Shown piece by piece: positions 15,230 to 24,395 of a stretch of 64,000 bases of DNA. This DNA is from Segetibacter sp. 3557_3. Lineage in GTDB: Bacteria; Bacteroidota; Bacteroidia; Chitinophagales; Chitinophagaceae. The notes under the pieces were generated by a model. It worked only from the letters and a program-made list of their open reading frames with translations. It made no database searches and was not told where the DNA came from. Positions within the stretch are counted from its first letter, which is position 1; the number at the start of each line of letters is the position of its first letter. The translations under genes were made by a program, and so were the position numbers. The stretch covers positions 1 to 64,000 of the forward strand of contig NZ_SMSK01000022.1 in assembly GCF_004354985.1 (NCBI RefSeq), in the 5' to 3' direction.

Positions 15230-16384
15230 TTAGTGCGACCAAAGGTCCTGCTCGTAATTAAATATTTTTTCTTTGATGTTCTCGCCTTCAAGAAGCCTGA
15301 AAAGCGGGTCTTTTACGAACGACTTCAGACTTAAATCAAACGGGTTATCAATAGTTGACTTCGTGATATAGCTTGAGAAAAACCTGCTTTCGAATAACTC
15401 TTCCCAACTCATTCTGCCGGCAAAGTTTTTACCATTGTACACCTCGTACTTGGAAAGAGTTGGTCGCAGATCAGGGTAATATGCCCAAAATAGGGTTCTA
15501 TCACCAATTGGAATGCCGGTTGATGTATACTGGGTCATCACAGGTGCGATACCAAGTATTCTTACAAACATTCTTGATGACTCTTTATCAAAGATCCACT
15601 CTTCCTTAAGGCGGAAGCGATAGATTGAGTCTGGCTCAATCATTCTTTGACGAACTTCATATTTGATAACCTCACCGGTATTGATATCCGTTACGGGTAA
15701 AGTATCATTTCCGCCAGTAATAATGCCAGCAACCTGCTCCTTGGTCATCGGGGTTGTAAACCGGTCGTCTTCACCATTGAAGGCAGTAACATTACCAGCC
15801 TGTATAGCGTCGAACAGTATTGAAATAAACCTTTGATTACCGTTATCTTCATTTGCAGCATACCTGAAAGGAAGGTTCATTTTTTCACGCGTATCAATCT
15901 CGCGCCAAACACGCTGTTTGTAAACCGCATCATCTTCCCGGATGTGCTCGTAAGCAAGTGGGGTACGGTCTTTAATCAGCTGCCCTTCTATAGCGTTGTC
16001 CAACCTCAAGGATGGCGCAACTGAGTCGCCTATTCCACTGCTTCCACCTTTGATTACTTCAATAGGCAGGTTCTGATTATATGATGGCTGTTGAGTGGGT
16101 GTAGCAGAACTACCGTAACCACCTGTTCCGTAAGCGCTTGTTCCGGTTGCTGCACCACCAGCTGGTGTTGTAGAACGTGGCTTGGTAGTATCCCGACGTG
16201 CAGGGGTTGTGTAACCACTGCCGTAGCCGGCGTTACCATACCCGCTGTTGCCGTAACCGCTCTGCGGCCTGCTTGTAGACTGCCGTGTGCCCCTGGGTTT
16301 CGGCTTTGTTTGTGCATTGATATCTGCCGCAACAAGAACCACCAGCGACGCGATCACACAGCTTTTTAACCAATTCGTTTTCAT
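15230..16384 (-). CDS. gldN: Gliding motility / type IX secretion protein GldN (PorN)
   Basis: 384 residues with a signal peptide (cleavage near NAQ-T at about 25). GldN/PorN is a periplasmic partner of the outer-membrane lipoprotein GldK/PorK, together forming the large ring of the type IX secretion system. The conserved GldN domain occupies about residues 105-384 (VWREIDTREKMNLPF, EEWIFDKESSRMFVRILGIAP, SYITKSTIDNPFDLSL). Residues about 42-92 are an unusual low-complexity segment rich in Gly, Tyr, Ser and Thr with repeated GYG units, placed before the conserved domain. It is the last gene of gldK-L-M-N, 14 bases after gldM. Confidence 0.93.
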   Translation of the reverse strand: MKTNWLKSCVIASLVVLVAADINAQTKPKPRGTRQSTSRPQSGYGNSGYGNAGYGSGYTTPARRDTTKPRSTTPAGGAATGTSAYGTGGYGSSATPTQQPSYNQNLPIEVIKGGSSGIGDSVAPSLRLDNAIEGQLIKDRTPLAYEHIREDDAVYKQRVWREIDTREKMNLPFRYAANEDNGNQRFISILFDAIQAGNVTAFNGEDDRFTTPMTKEQVAGIITGGNDTLPVTDINTGEVIKYEVRQRMIEPDSIYRFRLKEEWIFDKESSRMFVRILGIAPVMTQYTSTGIPIGDRTLFWAYYPDLRPTLSKYEVYNGKNFAGRMSWEELFESRFFSSYITKSTIDNPFDLSLKSFVKDPLFRLLEGENIKEKIFNYEQDLWSH

Positions 16385-16398
16385 AACTACAGCGTTTA

Positions 16399-17922
16399 TT
16401 AATATAAGTTGAAAGCCATTGTTGGCAATTGCCTGGTATCCCCTCCAGGTCCCCTGGCTCGTATCTCATCTATTACAATAGTTGATCCGGGACGTGATCT
16501 TTCCAAAATTCTTTTTGACTCCGCGTTAAAATAAGCTCCTGCATTTTGTGAAATGCCGGGTGCCTCAAGAAAGTTGGCTCCGGTTGCATAAAGTGTAAAT
16601 CCTACGATGTCAAATTTTACGCCTTCAAAAACGAAGTCTTTCAAATCGGCACGTACACCTTGTTGCGCCTTAAGTGAGTTGGCAGGAATTCTTCCACCGG
16701 TACTTGCTCCGATCATAGCCACCGGATCGGGTACACGTTTTACACGAAACTCGAATGGTGTTGTTTTACCTTCTACAGTTACGCTGATCGTTGCTTTTCC
16801 GGGTGAGCTCACCGTGGCGATATATTTACCCCCGCCCTGGGCAGTAAGGTTACCATTATCAATTCTCGCACTTGTTTTTTCAGCACCTGCTGTTCCGCCG
16901 GTGATTGTTAGTGGATTGGGCAGGCCAATGTACAACACCTTCACTGCATCAGCACTAACACTCGCGCCGGTAGGAGAGCCAACGGTGTATTCAACTTTCT
17001 TTGATATTGTAGAAGTTGTACCATCCGGTTTGATAAACGAAATGTTCACATTTTTAGTGTAAGTACCAGGTCCGCCAACTTTGGTTTTGTACTCTGCAAC
17101 CCCTTCAGTATTTAAACCAACACCAGCCCCATCAATGGAGATGTTCGGCTTGGCAGCTTTGCTAAAAGCACCCACGCCAGCGGTAATTACCAATTCCTGG
17201 CCTGGCATCAGGTATTGGGAGTTGGTACCGGCAAATGCCTGGAACTCGTTGTAAACAACCTCTACTTCACCAACTTTACGGTGGCAAAAATCAACCACCT
17301 GCGCCTCACTGTTCTTAACGTCATTCTGAAACTTGCTCAGCATGGTGATCGCAGCAATTGTTGGTGTCATTCTAAAATAAGCAGCTTCCCATCCCTTATT
17401 ACCTTCATTCGTGCTTTTCGGAATGCTCAGGTCTATTGGAAGAGAGTTTGCAAAACCTGCTTTAATCTCCGGATCAATTGCCAGAAGATCGTTGCGGTAC
17501 TTTTCAAGGCGTTGGTTAAGCTCCTTTCCTTTAGGACCTTCAACAAGCATTCTTGTTGCAGCGTCAAGGTTATCTTCCCTGAATTCACCACCGGCAACCT
17601 TCTGCCCGGCTTCCTTCATAAGGTCCCCTTTCAGGCCCTCAATATAGGTACTCATATCATCAGCAAGTACTTTCGCCTGGTTTGCCTTTTCTCTCCAAAT
17701 CCTTGCTTTTTCTGCAGTTTTAGGGTCCGCTACCTTGCGGTCGAATGAAGTAAAAATTCCCTGGTTTTTTGCATCGATGATTCCGTTAGCGTTAAGAAGG
17801 CTGCTATTTACGGTTTTAAAGGCGTTTAATATTTCCGACGATACGTTCAGCGCGAGCAAAGCAGTAAGCACCAGATACATCATATTGATCATCTTCTGCC
17901 TGGGCTCTTTGGGTAAGGACAT
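16399..17922 (-). CDS. gldM: Gliding motility / type IX secretion protein GldM (PorM)
   Basis: 507 residues. The N-terminus (PKEPRQKMINMMYLVLTALLALNVSSEIL) is the characteristic single transmembrane helix that packs against GldL. The rest is periplasmic: a helical domain to about residue 220, then Ig-like domains and a C-terminal domain reaching the GldKN ring. With GldL it forms the proton-motive-force-driven motor of type IX secretion and gliding. The length agrees with the family. The start lies 53 bases after gldL. Confidence 0.96.
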   Translation of the reverse strand: MSLPKEPRQKMINMMYLVLTALLALNVSSEILNAFKTVNSSLLNANGIIDAKNQGIFTSFDRKVADPKTAEKARIWREKANQAKVLADDMSTYIEGLKGDLMKEAGQKVAGGEFREDNLDAATRMLVEGPKGKELNQRLEKYRNDLLAIDPEIKAGFANSLPIDLSIPKSTNEGNKGWEAAYFRMTPTIAAITMLSKFQNDVKNSEAQVVDFCHRKVGEVEVVYNEFQAFAGTNSQYLMPGQELVITAGVGAFSKAAKPNISIDGAGVGLNTEGVAEYKTKVGGPGTYTKNVNISFIKPDGTTSTISKKVEYTVGSPTGASVSADAVKVLYIGLPNPLTITGGTAGAEKTSARIDNGNLTAQGGGKYIATVSSPGKATISVTVEGKTTPFEFRVKRVPDPVAMIGASTGGRIPANSLKAQQGVRADLKDFVFEGVKFDIVGFTLYATGANFLEAPGISQNAGAYFNAESKRILERSRPGSTIVIDEIRARGPGGDTRQLPTMAFNLY

Positions 17923-17975
17923 TAGTAAGTATGGATTAAAATTTATTATTAAGATTATAGACCCGCATGCATCGA

Positions 17976-18731
17976 CTACCTGCCTTGCATTGCAGTCAAC
18001 ATGTTGCCATAAACGTTGTTCAGGCTACTTAGATTTCTTGCCAGAACGTTCAATTGCTCTTTTGTTTTCTTAGCATCTTCTACGCTACCCTGCATTGCAC
18101 TGGAAGTTTCTGCAAGTTTACCATAGAAGTTGTTTAACGCTTTCAGGTGATTGTTGCTTTCCTGCAATTCCAATTCATAGATTGTGTTCAGCGAAGAAAG
18201 GTTTTTAGTTAACACCTGAACCTGGTCGTGAAACTGCCTTGTGCCTTCAGCAGCAAGGTTAAAAGAAGATAAGGAATTCGCGGTTGTTGTATACGCATCC
18301 CGCACAGTATCCAAGGCGGCTGAAGCAGCTTTAGTTTTAGCGGTATAGTCACCGGTCGCTTGCACGATATCACCAATTTCACTCATCTTGTCAACAGTTG
18401 TTCCCAATTTTTGAAAACCAGAACTCAGTTTCGAAAGATTTGCAGGAGTAATATCTGCTTCTCCCAACATCTTTTCCATTGATTTAAGTGCCGGGTTTCC
18501 TTTATCTGATTCAACAGGTACCGCTACGCTTGGTGATCCCTGGTCAGGTGGTGGAAGAATGGCATAGATGAGGAAGATAGCCGCTTCAGTTAACAGACCT
18601 ACTGTCAACATAATGTCGGCAAATGATTTGTGCAAAATTTTGGCCCATGCGCCAAAGATTACTACTGCTGCACCAACGCAAACAACAACGTTAACTAATC
18701 TGTTTGTAGCGGGAGAAACACCTGAAGCCAT
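17976..18731 (-). CDS. gldL: Gliding motility / type IX secretion motor protein GldL (PorL)
   Basis: 251 residues with two transmembrane helices at about 12-29 and 39-58, followed by a long cytoplasmic helical region rich in Ser, Asn and Leu (LSSLNTIYELELQESNNHL, LSSLNNVYGNML). The second helix contains the acidic residue Glu49 in VGLLTEAAIF; a glutamate here is the proposed proton-coupling residue of the GldLM motor. The gene sits between gldK (137-base gap with a hairpin) and gldM. Confidence 0.95.
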   Translation of the reverse strand: MASGVSPATNRLVNVVVCVGAAVVIFGAWAKILHKSFADIMLTVGLLTEAAIFLIYAILPPPDQGSPSVAVPVESDKGNPALKSMEKMLGEADITPANLSKLSSGFQKLGTTVDKMSEIGDIVQATGDYTAKTKAASAALDTVRDAYTTTANSLSSFNLAAEGTRQFHDQVQVLTKNLSSLNTIYELELQESNNHLKALNNFYGKLAETSSAMQGSVEDAKKTKEQLNVLARNLSSLNNVYGNMLTAMQGR

Positions 18732-18787
18732 AATAAAGGATTTGTTTAATGTTACGGATAAATAGAATAATAGAAGGCATGATAAAG

Positions 18788-18811
18788 GTGAGGATAAACG
18801 GGTATCCTCAC
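18788..18811 (-). other. Hairpin in the gldK-gldL gap
   Basis: A perfect 9-bp stem GTGAGGATA / TATCCTCAC with a 6-base loop, followed on the minus strand by CTTTATC, too poor in T for a strong terminator. It could be an attenuator or an mRNA processing or stability element that lets gldK and gldLMN be made in different amounts. Confidence 0.5.
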
Positions 18812-18868
18812 GCTCTATAATTTGTTAAATAAGTAGTTGCTAAATTTCTTTTAATAGGCGGGCTATTG

Positions 18869-20146
18869 TTATCTTCTTGACATTGCAGGAAGATCAATCA
18901 CACAACGGAAACCAATGTAAGACTTCGCTGTGTCCTGGTACTCATAAGACCTGGTTCCGGTTTGGAGAAAGTAACCAACGTCTTTCCAGCTGCCACCACG
19001 AAGCACTTTACGCTTCATACGGGGTGCATCTGAGTCTTTCGCATCGTAGCGGATGTCAGGGTTCATATCATGTTGGAAGTTGTAACCACCTTCGTAAAAT
19101 AGGGATGAGGTCCATTCTGCAACATTTCCTGACATATTGTATAAACCAAAATCGTTCGGCCAGTAAGCATCAGCACGTACAGTGTAAAACCCGCCGTCTT
19201 CTGCATAGTTACCACGTCCTGGCTTGAAGTTAGCCAACAGGCATCCCTTCTTATTTCTCAGGTAGTAGTTACCCCATGGATACATCGACTGTGAACGGCC
19301 ACCTCTTGATGCATATTCCCATTCTGCCTCTGTTGGCAACCTGAAATCGCTTTCAACAGCTTTCTTTTTTCTTTCAAGATAGCTATTCATATAATTGGTT
19401 CTCCAACGGCTAAATGCCACTGCCTGCTTCCAGCTTACACCCACAACCGGGTAGTTTCCAAAAGAAGGATGTGAAAAGTAACGTTTAGCCATTGGCTCAT
19501 TGTAAGAATAAGAGAAGTCTCTCATCCACACAAGGGTATCGGGGTAAACTTTTTCATCGTAGCGAACAATGTATGTGCTACGTGGCTTTCCGCGGTTCTC
19601 CAGCTTTGCAGCTTCTTTTAAATCGAAATACTCAACCCGGAAGTTAATTTTATCAGGATCAATCTCGTTTTTACCATATAACCGGTTATCCGGAGTTAAG
19701 GTAAGCTTTGAGATTTTTTCCATTACGGCTTTATCGCCGTATTTGATGGCGTTAGCCTTTTTCCAGTCAACAGCAAAACTGCCATCAACTTCTTTTCCAT
19801 ATCCAAGTTCCTTTGCAGCCAATGAGTCACGTACCCACCAAACGAATTGTTTGTATTCGCTGTTGGTGATCTCGGTTGCATCCATCCAAAAGCCATTGAT
19901 AGATACCTGTTTGTTTCTGGCGGTGAAATTGTAATTGATGTCCTCGTCACTTGGTCCCATGTGAAAAGTTCCAGGTGGCACGTATACCATGCCTATGGGT
20001 TTGCCCATGCTTGCACGTGTGCTGTAGGTTACGCCGACCAACTGTCCATTATCAGGAACTCCTTTGGCTTTGCCCTTACTCCCACAACTAGCTAAACCCA
20101 AAGCAACAGCCGATATAGCTGCCAGTGTAAACAGTTGACTTCTCAT
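18869..20146 (-). CDS. gldK: Gliding motility / type IX secretion lipoprotein GldK (PorK)
   Basis: 425 residues from ATG 20146. The N-terminus MRSQLFTLAAISAVALGLASC ends in a lipobox (LASC), so the protein is anchored in the outer membrane. The body is a formylglycine-generating-enzyme-like (sulfatase-modifying) fold, seen in GTFHMGPSDED, LPTEAEWEYASRGG, NMSGNVAEWTSS and RGGSWKD, as in all GldK/PorK. It forms the outer-membrane-associated ring with GldN. An upstream in-frame start at 20185 would put 13 residues before the signal peptide and lies upstream of the minus-7 box, so it is rejected. Confidence 0.96.
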   Translation of the reverse strand: MRSQLFTLAAISAVALGLASCGSKGKAKGVPDNGQLVGVTYSTRASMGKPIGMVYVPPGTFHMGPSDEDINYNFTARNKQVSINGFWMDATEITNSEYKQFVWWVRDSLAAKELGYGKEVDGSFAVDWKKANAIKYGDKAVMEKISKLTLTPDNRLYGKNEIDPDKINFRVEYFDLKEAAKLENRGKPRSTYIVRYDEKVYPDTLVWMRDFSYSYNEPMAKRYFSHPSFGNYPVVGVSWKQAVAFSRWRTNYMNSYLERKKKAVESDFRLPTEAEWEYASRGGRSQSMYPWGNYYLRNKKGCLLANFKPGRGNYAEDGGFYTVRADAYWPNDFGLYNMSGNVAEWTSSLFYEGGYNFQHDMNPDIRYDAKDSDAPRMKRKVLRGGSWKDVGYFLQTGTRSYEYQDTAKSYIGFRCVIDLPAMSRR

Positions 20147-20173
20147 TCTATTGTATCTATTAAAAGGTATAAG

Positions 20174-20181
20174 CAAATGTA
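20174..20181 (-). promoter_or_regulatory. Minus-7 element of the gldKLMN cluster
   Basis: TACATTTG on the minus strand matches TAnnTTTG and lies 28 bases before ATG 20146. No clear TTG at the proper spacing. Confidence 0.45.
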
Positions 20182-20291
20182 ACAAAATATCTTATTTAAA
20201 AAATTGAGCTCGTTTTTTAAAGTTCCTCGGGCATTTACACCCCTAACTAAGGTAAAACGGAGCGTCCCGACCTTTATTGTGTTAACAAATC

Positions 20292-22331
20292 CTAAATTTG
20301 TAAAAGCCTTTCCAATTCCGGGACAGTAGCTGCAGGCTGCAAACACTGGTAGTTTTTACACAGGTACATCAGCACATTCGGACCCACTTTTTTTCCCTGG
20401 AGTAAGGGTAAATCCATCGACTCACCCGTGGTGCTTTGTAAAACCCGGTTTGGAACTTTAAGCTTCAACACTTCTGTTAGTACTTCCCCGTAATCTTTCC
20501 CAACAACTGCGATTTCATTCATCCCCATCACAAGATTCTGCAGGTTTACCGCCCAGAGACCAAAAGAACCGGGGTACTTCAGAATCATTGGCAACAGCTG
20601 GTGCGTCATTAAACGAGACTTTTCAATCCAACCGGGTCTGTCGAAAACGATGCCCAGGTAATGAAGATTGATCGCCATTGTTGAATTACCCGACGGAACT
20701 GCTGCATCATAAACCTCTATTTTCCTCATTATAACGTCGGTTTGTTCAACCGGAGTATAAAAGAAAAAACCTGAGGACGCATCTTCAAACCGGCTGAAAA
20801 CTTCTTCGCAAACCCGTCGCGCCTTCACGAGGTACTCCTGGCAGCCGGTAATCTCCTGGAGCAGGATATATGCCAGTATCAGAGTTGCGTAGTCATCTAG
20901 GAAAGCAGGAAAACGGGAGGTACCTTCTTTTGTTGTATGGAACCATTTGTTTTCACTGGGTTCCCTGAGCGTCTTCTCGAGAAAGGCCATGTTTTTCACC
21001 GCAAGAAGTTTGTACTCCTCTTCTCCCGTGGCCGCATAAGCCTTGGTGAGTGCAACATTTACAAGAGCATTCCAGCCGAGTAGAATTTTATCATCTGTGG
21101 CCGGCCTGGTACGCGTATCCCTTGCAGATAGTAACTTTCTGCAACAGTCATCCAACTTTCTCGATAAATCTTCAGGCACCAGGTCTTTCTCTTTAGCAAA
21201 TAAGCCCATGGGTTGTGTTACCCACAAGATGTTCGTGCCTTCCCAGTTTCCCTCGTCCTTCACACCATAGAACTCACAAAATAAGCCGGCATGCTCACCA
21301 AGTATCTCCTGAATCGCTGTTTTTGACCAGGTGTAAAACTTTCCCTCAACACCTTCACTATCCGCATCAACCGCACTATAAAATCCTCCTTCCTCATCCA
21401 TCAGCTCTCTCGTAAGAAACCCAACTGTCTCACGTATTTTCCGGGCGTAAATTTCCTTGTTTGTTAATAAATATGCCTCAGCCATCAGCACTATTAACAA
21501 AGCATTATCGTACAGCATTTTTTCAAAGTGCGGGGCAAGCCACTCGTTATCGGTACTATACCTTGCAAAGCCTCCGCCCAACTGATCGTAAATCCCTCCG
21601 GCGATCATCTTATCCAGGCTTAACAAAACATGGTTAAGCGCAGCATCCTGCCCGGTATAATGATAATGCCTTAATAAGACCATTAAACTAAACGTGTTCG
21701 GGAACTTTGGCGCTGCGCCAAATCCTCCCCAGGATGTGTCGGCTGTTGCGAGCAGGTTGCCAGCAATTACATCCAGGTGTGCAACCTCCGCAGCATCCAC
21801 CCCTCCGTCACCTGCAATTGCCAGGAGATTTGTAGATCGAAGATGTTCCATTAATGACTCCGCCTGGTCTTCAACCTGGGCTTTTCTCTGCTGGTAAGCC
21901 TCGCTCACGGCAAGAAGAACTTCACGCCAGGTGCTACGTTGGTGAGCCCTTACCGGCGGAAAATATGTACCACCAAAAAAAGGCTTACCGGTTGGCGTGA
22001 GAAAGACATTTAACGGCCAGCCACCACTCCCGGTCATGGCCTGCACGGCATCCATGTAAATATGGTCTATGTCAGGTCGCTCCTCCCGGTCTATTTTGAT
22101 ATTCACGAATCTGTCGTTCATAATGCCTGCAACTGCTGGATCCTCGAAGCTTTCCCGCTCCATCACATGACACCAATGACAGGCTGAATATCCGATACTT
22201 ACTAAGAGGGGCTTGTCTTCCAACACTGCTTTGGAAAGTGCCGCTTCCCCCCATGGGTACCAGTCAACAGGATTATGTGCATGCTGCAGCAGGTAGGGAC
22301 TGCTTTCGTTGATAAGCCTGTTTGTGTGCAT
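20292..22331 (-). CDS. YyaL/DUF255 thioredoxin-domain protein
   Basis: 679 residues from ATG 22331. It opens with [21 protein letters not shown] and has a thioredoxin-like domain with the motif [12 protein letters not shown] near residues 45-60, then a six-hairpin glycosidase-like domain to the C-terminus. This is the conserved YyaL (SPATA20-like) family, whose reaction is not established. The length is typical. The earlier in-frame start at 22361 is not conserved in character. It lies 145 bases upstream of gldK on the same strand. Confidence 0.9.
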   Translation of the reverse strand: MHTNRLINESSPYLLQHAHNPVDWYPWGEAALSKAVLEDKPLLVSIGYSACHWCHVMERESFEDPAVAGIMNDRFVNIKIDREERPDIDHIYMDAVQAMTGSGGWPLNVFLTPTGKPFFGGTYFPPVRAHQRSTWREVLLAVSEAYQQRKAQVEDQAESLMEHLRSTNLLAIAGDGGVDAAEVAHLDVIAGNLLATADTSWGGFGAAPKFPNTFSLMVLLRHYHYTGQDAALNHVLLSLDKMIAGGIYDQLGGGFARYSTDNEWLAPHFEKMLYDNALLIVLMAEAYLLTNKEIYARKIRETVGFLTRELMDEEGGFYSAVDADSEGVEGKFYTWSKTAIQEILGEHAGLFCEFYGVKDEGNWEGTNILWVTQPMGLFAKEKDLVPEDLSRKLDDCCRKLLSARDTRTRPATDDKILLGWNALVNVALTKAYAATGEEEYKLLAVKNMAFLEKTLREPSENKWFHTTKEGTSRFPAFLDDYATLILAYILLQEITGCQEYLVKARRVCEEVFSRFEDASSGFFFYTPVEQTDVIMRKIEVYDAAVPSGNSTMAINLHYLGIVFDRPGWIEKSRLMTHQLLPMILKYPGSFGLWAVNLQNLVMGMNEIAVVGKDYGEVLTEVLKLKVPNRVLQSTTGESMDLPLLQGKKVGPNVLMYLCKNYQCLQPAATVPELERLLQI

Positions 22332-22431
22332 AATATTAATGAATAGAGCCTCGAGCTGCAAGTGTTAGGCTGTACGTACTATACAAACACTAAGCCTGAC
22401 ATGACAACAGCAGCACTATCCTACAAAATAA

Positions 22432-22457
22432 AAATGCCCGGGCAAGCCCGGGCATTT
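22432..22457 (-). terminator. Terminator downstream of hemD
   Basis: A 12-bp perfect stem AAATGCCCGGGC / GCCCGGGCATTT followed on the minus strand by TTTATTTTG. Confidence 0.9.
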
Positions 22458-22475
22458 AAAAGTATTGATTCGTCG

Positions 22476-23279
22476 TTACTTTTTCTTTAATTCAAGTGAT
22501 AGAAACTGTTCTAGAGCAGCAACCATACTCGGTGCCTGAGGAGCAGGCGCCTTGATTTCAAGGGTTAAACCAGCGTCCTCAACAGCTTTAGAAGTATTTC
22601 CGCCAAACGCACCTATCCTTGTGCCATTTTGCTGGTATGTAGGAAGATTATCAAACAAGCTCTTAACTCCACTGGGTGTGAAAAAACAGATTACGTCAAA
22701 TTCACCCTCGTTCATAACCGCCTGTATATCGTTGCTGATGGTTCGGTACATAAATGCAAGGGCAAACTCACACTTATTGGTTTTAAGCCAGTTTACAATC
22801 TCGTTGTCCTGTTGATTTTCGCTACATACATAAAGAAATTTTTCGTTCTCTTTATGCTTGTTGATAACGTCGAACATACTTTTATTACTGCCATCTGCTC
22901 CGTAAAACACTTTTCTCTTCCTATACAGGATAAACTTCTGCAGGTAAAGCGCTACAGCTTCAGTAATACAGAAGTATTTAGTGTCCTGGCTAATGGTGAT
23001 CTTCATTTCTTCGCAGATGCGAAAGAAATGATCAATGGCGTTTCGACTGGTAAAAATGACGGCGGAGAATTGCGAGATTTCGATTTTTTGCCTGCGAAAA
23101 TCCCTGGCGGGTATTCCCTCGAGTTTTATAAAAGGATGGAAGATAAGTTCGATACCATACTTCCTGGCAAGCTCGAAATATGGCGACCTATCATTATCAG
23201 GCCGGGGCTGAGTAATCAGGATTTTTTTCACAAGTCCGGTTTTCACAGTGGTTGACCCGTTATTTACCATTGCTAACAT
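22476..23279 (-). CDS. hemD: Uroporphyrinogen-III synthase
   Basis: About 267 residues, HemD fold of two Rossmann-like domains (KKILITQPRP, FSAVIFTSRNAIDHFF, DVICFFTPSGVKSLFDN, IGAFGGNTSKAVEDAGL). It closes the linear hydroxymethylbilane to uroporphyrinogen III in heme biosynthesis. The reading frame also opens with TTG at 23294, but ATG 23279 or 23270 are more likely. It follows the DUF4271 gene closely, an arrangement common in Bacteroidota, and ends at a strong terminator. The family is weakly conserved, so identification rests on fold pattern and context. Confidence 0.85.
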   Translation of the reverse strand: MLAMVNNGSTTVKTGLVKKILITQPRPDNDRSPYFELARKYGIELIFHPFIKLEGIPARDFRRQKIEISQFSAVIFTSRNAIDHFFRICEEMKITISQDTKYFCITEAVALYLQKFILYRKRKVFYGADGSNKSMFDVINKHKENEKFLYVCSENQQDNEIVNWLKTNKCEFALAFMYRTISNDIQAVMNEGEFDVICFFTPSGVKSLFDNLPTYQQNGTRIGAFGGNTSKAVEDAGLTLEIKAPAPQAPSMVAALEQFLSLELKKK

Positions 23280-23296
23280 TCGAGGTTTATGCAAAA

Positions 23297-24298
23297 TTAG
23301 TGAGTTCTGGCCAAATAAAGCATTAAGAGCTTGTAAATGAGTAAAAGCGGAACAATCTCGAAAGCTAAAATATAAAAAAGGAAGTGAAACGGGCTTACTT
23401 TCACTTCCTTACTTATTGGCGCATAGGAGACTACGTAACGGTATACGTAAAGGCTTACGAGCACCAGGAAGGATATTGTAATGCAAACATTGATTACCGT
23501 CAGCTGTGAAAAGGCGATTACCAGGATGAATGGGACCAATACCACCCCTACAATTTTGTTGATCAGGTACACAATAAAGATGTAGGTATCAGCCGCTTCC
23601 TTAACGTTAAACACCCACCCACTAAAGCTCACAAACAGGAATTTAGAAATATAAAGGATCCCAAGCACTGCCGCACAATAAGCAAATAAAAGCCAGAAAT
23701 TAAGCTTTAACAAGGCATAATGTTGTAGCAGTAAGGTTACGTAAATGGCTGCCGAAGCAACAAAAAACAGGTTGAAAACAAGCGAGGGTAAATTGCTTTG
23801 CACAAGTTGTTCCCTGGTTTGTTTCTGCCGGAAAGAAGGTTGAAAAAAGAGGCGGAAAATATTTTTAAAATACTTATTGAACACAAGTCTGCTAAGCGCA
23901 AGAAACATGATCAAACCCGCAACGGCGTAAAACAATTCATCCTTCGACCACCGCTTTCGCTCGTTCGCTATCCTGTAAATAGGCTCCTGCCCGATAGGCA
24001 GGTATGGATGATTCATAAACCTGCTGTAAAAAGGATCAAATGGCTTTGAGGGAACTATTGTGGCGATTGTTGCTGTATCAAGCCTCTGTGCTGTATCTGG
24101 GATGCTTTTGCCCGTTGTGTCCCTTGTTACGCGTGAGACAACCCGATTGCTGTCTTTAGTTGCCCGGGTAACAGATCTTCTGACTGTTGGCTGCTGCTGG
24201 TTTGTGCCAGTAGTGTCCGTGGCAATTATCGTATCTGTCTGCGCTACAGACTGGAACACGAAAGCGACGAAAAATGCAACGAATAAAATACCTTTCAA
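23297..24298 (-). CDS. DUF4271 integral membrane protein
   Basis: About 333 residues with a signal-like N-terminus (GILFVAFFVAFVFQSVAQ), a Thr/Arg-rich periplasmic segment to about residue 100, and about seven hydrophobic segments ending at VPLLLIYKLLMLYLA. This matches the Bacteroidota DUF4271 family usually found beside hemD; its function is unknown. No ATG exists upstream of the signal peptide. TTG 24298 places the start directly before it; TTG 24373 is the only other option. Confidence 0.75.
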   Translation of the reverse strand: MKGILFVAFFVAFVFQSVAQTDTIIATDTTGTNQQQPTVRRSVTRATKDSNRVVSRVTRDTTGKSIPDTAQRLDTATIATIVPSKPFDPFYSRFMNHPYLPIGQEPIYRIANERKRWSKDELFYAVAGLIMFLALSRLVFNKYFKNIFRLFFQPSFRQKQTREQLVQSNLPSLVFNLFFVASAAIYVTLLLQHYALLKLNFWLLFAYCAAVLGILYISKFLFVSFSGWVFNVKEAADTYIFIVYLINKIVGVVLVPFILVIAFSQLTVINVCITISFLVLVSLYVYRYVVSYAPISKEVKVSPFHFLFYILAFEIVPLLLIYKLLMLYLARTH

Positions 24299-24395
24299 GG
24301 AAATAATTGTAAGCGCAAAAATATCCCAGCAGCATGAGAAGGTGAAAAGTATTTCAGGTATCCTGGTGCGCAATACCCCCTCACATAAGAAACCC

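Noticed and set aside
16091-16369. Cys/Thr-rich plus-strand ORF over gldN
   Set aside because: It is the antisense shadow of the Gly-Tyr repeat region of gldN.
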